From NCBI GenBank assembly GCA_964385305.1, contig CAYLOP010000095.1:1-11803 (forward strand): a DNA stretch of 11,803 bases, given 5' to 3'. The notes beneath the pieces are model-generated. The model saw only the letters and a program-made list of their open reading frames with translations. It made no database searches and was not told the origin of the DNA. A program made the translations under genes and the position numbers. Shown here piece by piece: positions 6,528 to 11,803 of the stretch (position 1 is its first letter; each line of letters opens with the position of its first letter). This DNA is from CAYLOP01 sp964385305 (GTDB lineage Bacteria > Chloroflexota > Anaerolineae > Anaerolineales > E44-bin32).

Positions 6528-7396
6528 GTTCCCAGATAGAGAATGCCTACTGCAGTGATCCCCCAGAGGGCGAGCGTCACCAAAAGCGGCCAATCGGAGA
6601 GGACGACTTCCTCGGGGGCTCCCCCAGTGTTCATGACGTTGATGAGATACAAATAACGAAAGATGCCGTAAATCACGAAGGGGATGGTGAGCATCATGAG
6701 ATTGTTGCTAGGTAGATTGATTGCAGAGAATGTGTATAAAGAATAGGCGATGATGGTTGTACCCGAGACGATGACGATTAATTGGTCAAGAAAGGGGATG
6801 GTATAGCCATCAAGGACACGCCGGTGCGAATTTGCCCCCTCCGCAAGTAAGACCATCTCAGCACGACGTTTACCTAGGCCAATGAAGAGCGCCAGCAGCG
6901 TTGTGCAGACGTACAGCCAGGGTGAGAAACGCTGCACAGTGATAAGCACAACACCTGAGGCGACTCGCAGCAGATAACCTGATGCGAGGATCAGAACATC
7001 GATGATAGGGACGTGCTTTAGCCAGAAGGAGTAGAAAAAGTTCGTTACGATGTAGGTGAGTAGGATAATGCCGAAGGATCGATTGAGCTTAAAGCCAGCA
7101 AGTAATGCGATGAGAAAAAGCAAGGCTGCTGTAACCTGAGCAGCGCGCACGGAGAGTTTCCCGGAGGCGAGTGGGCGTAAGCGCTTTTTGGGATGTAGTC
7201 GGTCGCGTTCAAGATCAGCGACATCGTTGAGCAAATAAACAGCACTTGAGCCGAGACAAAGTATAACGAAGCCGGCCACAGTGTGTAAGAGGGGGAGAGG
7301 CTTGAGAAGCTGTTGGTCGAAAACCAGCGCGGCAAATATGAACCCGTTCTTGATCCACTGCCGCGGGCGCATGGCTTTGAAGAGTTGTTTGAGCAT
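6524..7396 (-). CDS. UbiA-family polyprenyl-phosphate phosphoribosyltransferase (decaprenyl-phosphate type)
   Basis: A 290-residue integral membrane prenyltransferase with about eight or nine helices. The N-terminus LKAMRPRQWIKNGFIFAAL and the first Asp motif NDVADLERDRLHP (57-69), followed by KKRLRPLASG (70-79), match the branch that joins polyprenyl phosphate to phosphoribosyl pyrophosphate (mycobacterial Rv3806c type). Menaquinone or heme branches look different there. The second half has YSFWLKHVPIIDVLILASG (Asp133), LLRVASG (142-148) and the loop KRRAEM (176-181). Its product would be a lipid-linked ribose phosphate used for cell-envelope pentose. It heads an operon whose next two genes make isoprenoid precursors, linking precursor supply to lipid-carrier use. 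The ATG at 7396 is chosen by family N-terminus; an in-frame ATG at 7453 would add 19 residues. Neither has a clear ribosome binding site. Confidence 0.87.
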   Translation of the reverse strand: MLKQLFKAMRPRQWIKNGFIFAALVFDQQLLKPLPLLHTVAGFVILCLGSSAVYLLNDVADLERDRLHPKKRLRPLASGKLSVRAAQVTAALLFLIALLAGFKLNRSFGIILLTYIVTNFFYSFWLKHVPIIDVLILASGYLLRVASGVVLITVQRFSPWLYVCTTLLALFIGLGKRRAEMVLLAEGANSHRRVLDGYTIPFLDQLIVIVSGTTIIAYSLYTFSAINLPSNNLMMLTIPFVIYGIFRYLYLINVMNTGGAPEEVVLSDWPLLVTLALWGITAVGILYLGT

Positions 7397-7536
7397 AGGG
7401 TGGATGATAGCAGGAAGAGGTTTCACGGGCAAGTGGAATGGTACTATCGCCATCGGGTAGGTTGATAGAGATGGCTCGAGGCGAAGATCTCTTACCTAAG
7501 AGGGTTGGGCGGGGATGCATGAAGAGCTAGGTCCTC

Positions 7537-7560
7537 CACGATCTTTGATTCTAGATCGTG
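7537..7560. promoter_or_regulatory. Perfect 8-bp inverted repeat, candidate operator
   Basis: CACGATCT (7537-7544) and AGATCGTG (7553-7560) are exact reverse complements around an 8-base spacer. It lies between divergent genes, roughly 140 bases before the prenyltransferase start. Two-fold symmetry with this spacing is typical of dimeric repressor sites. A T-rich stretch (ACTTGTTTTA) follows on the plus strand, so a weak terminator is the alternative, though no plus-strand gene ends nearby. Confidence 0.4.
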
Positions 7561-7690
7561 ACTTGTTTTACTGAGGATGTGTATCGTCAATGGTCAATCT
7601 CTATGATAAAAATAGCGAGCTATCCATGTAAGCCCGCCTCTTCTAGCACCTGTCTTTGGACAATCGATTCAATCTCCTTCAACCTGATCG

Positions 7691-7699
7691 TGGCATAAT
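7691..7699 (+). promoter_or_regulatory. Candidate extended -10 promoter element for the beta-helix lipoprotein gene
   Basis: TGGCATAAT fits the TGnTATAAT extended -10 pattern with one mismatch, 55 bases before the ATG at 7755. No good -35 box lies at 17 bases; TTGGAC at 7656 is too far. Extended -10 promoters can work without a strong -35. Confidence 0.4.
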
Positions 7700-7754
7700 T
7701 TAGCTTGGTGTAGAATGAGCGGTGGAGTGTTCGCTATCTGAATGGAGAAACGAC

Positions 7755-9077
7755 ATGAGTCAGCACAATTTACGGTGTTTGGCAGCCGGGGTGTTTATGT
7801 TTATGGCAGGTTGTACGATTGCGCCAGCGCCCTCCCAGTCGTCGACGACTATGCCATTACCCACCGGGGCGATAGACCAAGCTTCGAGTCAAGATACGGT
7901 CGCACCCGGCATGCTGCCGCCTACCTTTACGCCCCCACCCATCTCTCAGCCTGCGCCAGCAACACCGACAGAGAAGCCCACCTTGACGGTTTGCAGATTG
8001 GACTGTGATTATGTCACTCTTCGGGATGCTATTCGGGCAGCAAATCCGAATGGAGGGGATGTGATCGCTTTGCTCGAGCCTGTGCTCACGGAAGCGGGGA
8101 TTATCATTGACCGAAGCTTGATCATTCACGGTCTTGGGGCAGACGAGTCTGTCCTCCAAGCTGCAATGAGTCTCGATCAGGCTCCTGATCGCGTCCTTTG
8201 GATTGAAGAGGGCGTAACGGTAACCCTTCGAGACCTTACCATCCAGCACGGCTACCCGCCCGAGCAGCCAAACTCGGGCGGAGGCATTGCCAATTTCGGA
8301 ATGCTCACACTCGAACGTTGTGTCGTCTCCCATAATCAAGCTGCGGATGGGGGCGGCATATGGAATAAAGGTGTTCTCACCCTGATCGACAGCATGGTGT
8401 GGGGAAATACATCGGATGGCATCGCGCCGCCCGCAATGGAGTGCGGCAGTGGTGGCGGCATCAACAATGCTTTCGGCACAACCCTGACCCTGATCAACTC
8501 AACGGTGTACAGTAACACAGCCGTTGGAAAAGGCGGCGGATTGCATGTAGCCTGCGAAGGCACGGCAACGCTGATCAACAGCACTGTAAGCGGAAACCGT
8601 GCTGAAAGGATGGGCGGGGGGATCCACTTGCGGGGACATATGGTTTTGGAACATTCCACGGTTAGTGGGAATCGATCTGGTGAGGAAGGAGGAGGAATCT
8701 ACGTGCGCGGCAGCATGGATTACACCAACTCAATCATTGCTGACAACGGGAAGAGCGGAGATTGCTTCATCGGTGGGCCCGGCGATTATCGCGGGAAGGG
8801 CGAAATTGGCATCAATGCATTCAATCTGGTTGAGGACGGTGGTTGTGACGCCGCATTCGCAATCGACCCCATGCTAGGACCGCTGGGGGACTATGGTGGA
8901 CTTACAAAAACCCAAATGATCCTGGCAGGCAGCCCAGCTATCGACACTGTTCCTCTGGAGAGCTGTTCCCTGTTGTCGGACCAGCGTGGTGCTCCACGAC
9001 CCATCCCTTTATTGTCCCTCGATACACCCTGCGACATCGGTGCGGTCGAATTCTTACCGGTAGATCTCGAACCCTAG
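7755..9077 (+). CDS. Secreted lipoprotein with a right-handed beta-helix (choice-of-anchor Q type)
   Basis: A 440-residue surface lipoprotein. Residues 1-19 are a signal peptide ending in the lipobox FMAGC with Cys20. A Pro/Thr/Ser-rich linker follows to about residue 77. The main domain starts with the typical opening CDYVTLRDAIRAANPNGGD and then repeats a beta-helix coil unit: GGGIANFGMLTLERCVVSHN, GGGIWNKGVLTLIDSMVWGN, GGGLHV..TLINSTVSGN, GGGIHLRG..LEHSTVSGN, GGGIYVRG. The C-terminal end carries the family signature SPAIDT ... DQRGAPRP ... CDIGAVEF, the hallmark of choice-of-anchor Q proteins, here anchored by an N-terminal lipid. Likely roles are adhesion or polysaccharide binding; no catalytic residues are evident. 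The ATG at 7755 is supported by GGAGAAA upstream and the signal peptide; the in-frame ATG at 7722 is rejected. A terminator follows at once. Confidence 0.92.
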   Translation: MSQHNLRCLAAGVFMFMAGCTIAPAPSQSSTTMPLPTGAIDQASSQDTVAPGMLPPTFTPPPISQPAPATPTEKPTLTVCRLDCDYVTLRDAIRAANPNGGDVIALLEPVLTEAGIIIDRSLIIHGLGADESVLQAAMSLDQAPDRVLWIEEGVTVTLRDLTIQHGYPPEQPNSGGGIANFGMLTLERCVVSHNQAADGGGIWNKGVLTLIDSMVWGNTSDGIAPPAMECGSGGGINNAFGTTLTLINSTVYSNTAVGKGGGLHVACEGTATLINSTVSGNRAERMGGGIHLRGHMVLEHSTVSGNRSGEEGGGIYVRGSMDYTNSIIADNGKSGDCFIGGPGDYRGKGEIGINAFNLVEDGGCDAAFAIDPMLGPLGDYGGLTKTQMILAGSPAIDTVPLESCSLLSDQRGAPRPIPLLSLDTPCDIGAVEFLPVDLEP

Positions 9078-9100
9078 TTGGGAGATTGCAACACACAGAA

Positions 9101-9127
9101 AGAGGAGGCGATAGCCTCCTCTTTTTT
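9101..9127 (+). terminator. Intrinsic terminator of the beta-helix lipoprotein gene
   Basis: GAGGAGGC (9102-9109), loop GATA, then GCCTCCTC (9114-9121) form a perfect 8-bp GC-rich stem followed by six T residues (9122-9127). It begins 24 bases after the stop codon. Purines before the stem allow pairing with the T run, so it may also slow transcripts from the convergent gene ending at 9180. Confidence 0.95.
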
Positions 9128-9179
9128 ACATTCCATAGGCACTTAGAGGGGTGTGGTCTTTATTCGCTGCGCCTTCCTG

Positions 9180-11462
9180 TCAAGGGCTTAGTGCAGGAAG
9201 CTCCTCACAGGGTCCGTTGAGATTGGCATGGTTTCGTTCCATCCAACCTATCCCACTCATCCCTACATTACCCAGCCCGAGATCTAACTGCATCCAAGCG
9301 TCGTCCTGCGTCACCCCATTGACGGCCGCGTAGTCATTGATTTGGAGGGTGGTGATAACCGAAGCGCTGGTACTCGGATCGCTGTAAACCGGCACTTCGC
9401 CCATGGGCATGGTGAAGCATACGCCGGGCGCAGGACCTTCCACGACGGGAATCTGATCGCAGTCTCCTGTGAGGGCAATCGCGCTTCCCGGCGGCACCCA
9501 ACGGTGCCGAAAGACACCGATATTGGCAGCTTGCGCGTAAGCCGGGTTGAATCCGATCCAGCCGTCGGCAGTTTGTGCCGTGACACGGAGTGGCATGTCA
9601 TCCGGCAGATCTGCGAACACTTCGGCATCGTAGCTGGGACGATTGTATGCCGTAACCGCTCCTGTAGCTGTGAGGGTGCAGGCTTCGACAACAGGTGTCA
9701 TTTCCTCTACGATTTGGGGCTCAATCTCCTCCCAGTGCTTCCCGCCATCACGGGTTCGGACGAGGGCGATCTCGTCTCCTTCACGGGCCACTGCCCAGCC
9801 ATTGAGCCGGTCAACGAAGCTGAACTGACCATCCCAACTCACATTCTTGAATTTCGCCCATGATGCACCCCCGTTCTCGGTCCAATAAATCCCCCGTCCC
9901 AGGAGCCATCCCTGCGAAGCGTTCAGAAAGAGGATATCCTGCTGAGGGCCTCGCTCGCTGTAAAAAACCGCTCCGTCGGGCAGAGGGTCAGTCCGCCAGG
10001 TCTCACCGCCGTCCACGGACGAGTAGAGGTACCGTTTCGCGTATCGCCCAGCTTGAGCTTCACGCATGCAGGAGACCACGAACTTGCCCTCCTGATCGGA
10101 GAACAGGACAGGGGAATGTGTGGAGCAGTAAAGGGATTCGAGAAAGAGAGCGGGCTCTTGCGAGGGTGGCGATATTTCCTTGATTTCCCATCCCTCGCCG
10201 CCATCTTGAGTCACATCGAGGTAAACCGCCTCCGGTTGGAATGGACATTCATTCGTCATCCAGCCATATTGGCCGTCTGAGAATGTCATGCCTGTCTTGA
10301 GGCACATTGATACACTATCTGGCGGCTCGTGCAGCCGGTTGTAGGAATCCCCGCCGTCTAATGTGCGATAGAGCAGGAAAGCGTGGTGGCCGCTGCCGAT
10401 AAAACTATTTTGCATTACCCAGCCTTGGTCTGGATCGATAAAGCTCATCAACCGAGGTTGCTCGTCCAGGAACATGGGTCCTGTTGTGCCGTTCATCGTC
10501 CACGTCCGCCCGCCATCCTCGCTGCCCCAGAAGCTCAGCGTCAGTCCACTTGAGGGAGGAAAGCCGTACAGGTAGGCGACCCTGGCTATGTTTTCATCCG
10601 GGAAGGAAACCAACGCGGATTTTTCTGTAGTCGCGTCATTCGCGTCTGGCTCGGGGGGTGTGACGTCGAACCAGGATAGGGCACCATCATCCGTTCGCAA
10701 GATGTGCTCCGCGGATCCCTCGCCGCGCCCGATCGCCCACCCGTCACTGGTCGAGATCATATGGACAGCGTTGATCGTGACAGCATCGTCGGCTTGAAGA
10801 TGTGGAATGGGTGCGCCGGGTTCCGGCATCAGATCGAGATCCATACAGGGCCCGTTGTAGTTCGCCATGCGACCGTCCATCCACCCGGTCTCATCCAGGT
10901 TCGGGGTGCCGATGCTCAGGTCCACACGCAGCCAGTTGTCGATCGTTCGGCTGACGACCTGGACATAATCCTCCGGTTGAAGCGTGGTGATCTTCCGTGA
11001 TGCGGAGGTAGGAGCAGCGAAGACGGGAATCTCTTCCATAGCCATCGTGAAACACACATTTGGGGGCGGTCCCTCAACGATGGGAAGATCCCCGCATGCC
11101 CCCTCCAATTGGATTTCACTGCTCTCTTGAACCCAGCGCAGACGAAAGGGTCCGACGTTTGCGGCTTGCGCGACGCCGGGATCGAATCCCAGCCAGCCGT
11201 CCGCCGTGCGGGCATCGATGCGTTGCGTCATGCCGGCAGAGAGGCTGGCGAAGATCTCCGAATCAAGGTGTGGGCGCTGGTAGACTGTGATCTCGCTTTG
11301 ACTGGTCATCTGGCAGAAGTCGAGTACAGGAATATCGGTAGGTTCTGGTGTCCAGGTTGGCGGCAAGGTTGGCACGGTTTGGGTGGGGGAGGAGCTAGAT
11401 GGAACACAAGCGGCAAGCAGGATAACGATTAAGATGATCAAAAGACGTATGATTTTACCCAT
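9180..11462 (-). CDS. Large lipoprotein: SH3-like module, YCF48-like seven-motif propeller, second SH3-like module
   Basis: A 760-residue secreted lipoprotein. The signal peptide ends in LAAC with Cys19, followed by a Ser/Pro/Thr linker (20-45). Residues 46-209 form a cysteine-containing double SH3-like module, with DGWLGFDPGVAQAANVG and PNVCFTMAMEEIPVF. Residues about 225-580 contain seven Asp-box motifs of the BNR/YCF48 type at 256-264 (TDDGALSW), 314-321 (EDGGRTW), 366-374 (LDGGDSY), 418-425 (QDGGEGW), 482-489 (VDGGETW), 528-535 (ENGGASW) and 570-577 (RDGGKHW), interleaved with DGWAIG, QGWVMQ, QGWLLG and NGWAVA turns. This predicts a seven-bladed propeller. Residues 590-755 repeat the first module. 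No sialidase catalytic set is evident, so a binding or scaffold role outside the membrane is more likely than hydrolysis. The ATG at 11462 fits the signal peptide and has AAAGGT upstream; the longer frame to 11573 is rejected. Confidence 0.9.
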   Translation of the reverse strand: MGKIIRLLIILIVILLAACVPSSSSPTQTVPTLPPTWTPEPTDIPVLDFCQMTSQSEITVYQRPHLDSEIFASLSAGMTQRIDARTADGWLGFDPGVAQAANVGPFRLRWVQESSEIQLEGACGDLPIVEGPPPNVCFTMAMEEIPVFAAPTSASRKITTLQPEDYVQVVSRTIDNWLRVDLSIGTPNLDETGWMDGRMANYNGPCMDLDLMPEPGAPIPHLQADDAVTINAVHMISTSDGWAIGRGEGSAEHILRTDDGALSWFDVTPPEPDANDATTEKSALVSFPDENIARVAYLYGFPPSSGLTLSFWGSEDGGRTWTMNGTTGPMFLDEQPRLMSFIDPDQGWVMQNSFIGSGHHAFLLYRTLDGGDSYNRLHEPPDSVSMCLKTGMTFSDGQYGWMTNECPFQPEAVYLDVTQDGGEGWEIKEISPPSQEPALFLESLYCSTHSPVLFSDQEGKFVVSCMREAQAGRYAKRYLYSSVDGGETWRTDPLPDGAVFYSERGPQQDILFLNASQGWLLGRGIYWTENGGASWAKFKNVSWDGQFSFVDRLNGWAVAREGDEIALVRTRDGGKHWEEIEPQIVEEMTPVVEACTLTATGAVTAYNRPSYDAEVFADLPDDMPLRVTAQTADGWIGFNPAYAQAANIGVFRHRWVPPGSAIALTGDCDQIPVVEGPAPGVCFTMPMGEVPVYSDPSTSASVITTLQINDYAAVNGVTQDDAWMQLDLGLGNVGMSGIGWMERNHANLNGPCEELPALSP
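9198..9695 (-). repeat. C-terminal copy of the duplicated SH3-like module
   Basis: Encodes residues about 590-755 of the propeller lipoprotein. It aligns almost without gaps to residues 46-209: TADGWIGFNPAYAQAANIG against TADGWLGFDPGVAQAANVG, and PGVCFTMPMGEVPVY against PNVCFTMAMEEIPVF. Cysteines at the start (Cys595), middle and end (GPCEE) keep the same positions, suggesting matching disulfides. Confidence 0.85.
10836..11327 (-). repeat. N-terminal copy of the duplicated SH3-like module
   Basis: Encodes residues about 46-209 of the propeller lipoprotein, directly after the lipid anchor linker. Its four main cysteines (50, 123, 137, 206) all have partners in the C-terminal copy. Roughly half the positions match by eye, so the duplication is not recent. 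Confidence 0.85.
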
Positions 11463-11597
11463 CACAGGACCTTTCTCTGGGCAGGAGGATGTTACGTGAG
11501 TCACCATCCTGGCCAAAATAAATCGAGCCACGTCGGTTCTCTGGCTTGCGGAATGCTCGATCTGGACGGTCAAGGCGCCAGCAGTTGTTAGGAGAAT

Positions 11598-11603
11598 AGT
11601 ATA
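11598..11603 (-). promoter_or_regulatory. Candidate -10 element for the propeller lipoprotein gene
   Basis: Read on the minus strand this is TATACT in an AT-rich context, about 136 bases before the ATG at 11462. No convincing -35 box lies 16-18 bases upstream. Confidence 0.3.
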
Positions 11604-11699
11604 TAGAAGTTTTATTTTCTGTTTCTATAACACTCGCAGGATGCAGGTTAAAGGGTTATTGGACTTCTCGTGTTTGCCCCATGGGAAGAACACATCCAA

Positions 11700-11728
11700 T
11701 TGACAGGGTGGCGTGGTTAGCATACGCT
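11700..11728 (+). promoter_or_regulatory. Candidate sigma-70 promoter reading off the right edge
   Basis: A consensus TTGACA at 11700-11705 is followed after 17 bases by TACGCT (11723-11728), a weak -10 match keeping the T, A and final T. No gene start follows within the window, so its target is unknown. Confidence 0.3.
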
Positions 11729-11803
11729 ATAGAGCTAGTGGAATTCGTTTGTGTGACAAGTTGTCGTTAACCCGGTCGCACATTGTCTTCTCTAGCCAAG
11801 TAA

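Larger units (their letters stand above)
7397..7754. other. Divergent intergenic region
   Basis: This gap separates the minus-strand isoprenoid operon from the plus-strand beta-helix lipoprotein. It holds a perfect 8-bp inverted repeat at 7537-7560 and an extended -10 element at 7691-7699. On the minus strand two TTGAC boxes (TTGACC and TTGACG, within 7580-7600) could act as -35 elements for the operon, though no good -10 follows either. A short open frame on the minus strand at about 7620-7735 looks protein-like. The part from 7397 to 7453 could be coding if the longer prenyltransferase start is used. Confidence 0.6.
11463..11803. other. Upstream region of the propeller lipoprotein and right edge
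   Basis: No gene is supported here. The stretch 11463-11573 is an in-frame extension of the lipoprotein frame but lies before its signal peptide. A minus-strand -10-like TATACT is at 11598-11603. A plus-strand TTGACA is at 11700-11705. An imperfect nested inverted repeat spans 11658-11700. A gene reading rightward may begin beyond the edge. Confidence 0.6.

Noticed and set aside
7857..8339. 160-residue minus-strand open frame
   Set aside because: Shadow of the beta-helix lipoprotein, whose coil repeats and lipobox are unambiguous.
8275..8700. Repeated GGCGGC-like blocks resembling a DNA repeat array
   Set aside because: They are spaced by coding periodicity and vary at third positions. They encode the GGGI turns of the beta-helix and are not a CRISPR or tandem DNA repeat.
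9342..9863. 173-residue plus-strand open frame
   Set aside because: Shadow of the propeller lipoprotein. Its composition is arbitrary and the opposite strand has the repeated module.
9180..11462. Sialidase or neuraminidase reading of the Asp-box protein
   Set aside because: Asp-boxes are structural. I do not see the arginine triad and the Tyr/Glu pair of sialidases, and the GWAxG turns fit YCF48-like propellers better.

Overview
The window most likely comes from an uncultured member of the Chloroflexota, probably Anaerolineae-like. This rests on gene content, not on any marker gene. It pairs mevalonate kinase with an archaeal-type isopentenyl phosphate kinase, a combination known in bacteria from Roseiflexus and relatives. 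It also carries several secreted lipoproteins with Pro/Thr-rich linkers (bacterial SH3, choice-of-anchor Q beta-helix, YCF48-like propeller), a style common in that phylum. Base composition is moderate. I see no tRNA, rRNA, CRISPR array, insertion sequence or phage gene.

Layout, left to right. (1) 90-1139 (-): an unrecognised 349-residue soluble protein with a duplicated helical motif. (2) 1240-1740 (+): a small SH3-domain lipoprotein. It is divergent from the first gene and convergent with the next operon. (3) 4535 down to 1758 (-): a three-gene run of a PanB-like enzyme, an unrecognised 421-residue protein with a GTG start, and a five-helix membrane protein. A strong hairpin lies between the last two. 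(4) 4532-4803: a short gap whose minus strand reads like a small gene broken across three frames. (5) 7396 down to 4804 (-): a tightly coupled isoprenoid operon of a UbiA-family polyprenyl-phosphate phosphoribosyltransferase, mevalonate kinase and isopentenyl phosphate kinase, joined by 4-base ATGA and GTGA overlaps. (6) 7397-7754: a divergent intergenic region with a perfect 8-bp inverted repeat, an extended -10 element and a possible gene remnant. (7) 7755-9077 (+): a beta-helix lipoprotein followed by a textbook intrinsic terminator. (8) 9180-11462 (-): a large lipoprotein in which two copies of an SH3-like module flank a propeller with seven Asp-box motifs. (9) 11463-11803: upstream region of that gene, with possible promoters on both strands.

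Together, the isoprenoid operon would turn mevalonate into mevalonate 5-phosphate, and isopentenyl phosphate into IPP. The phosphomevalonate decarboxylase that should connect these steps is not in the window. The UbiA-family enzyme consumes the polyprenyl-phosphate end product to make a lipid-linked pentose. The PanB-like enzyme keeps its metal and catalytic residues but has an altered C-terminal loop, and it is co-transcribed with an unknown protein rather than with panC. Its substrate is therefore open. The lipoproteins are probably exposed on the outer face of the cell envelope.
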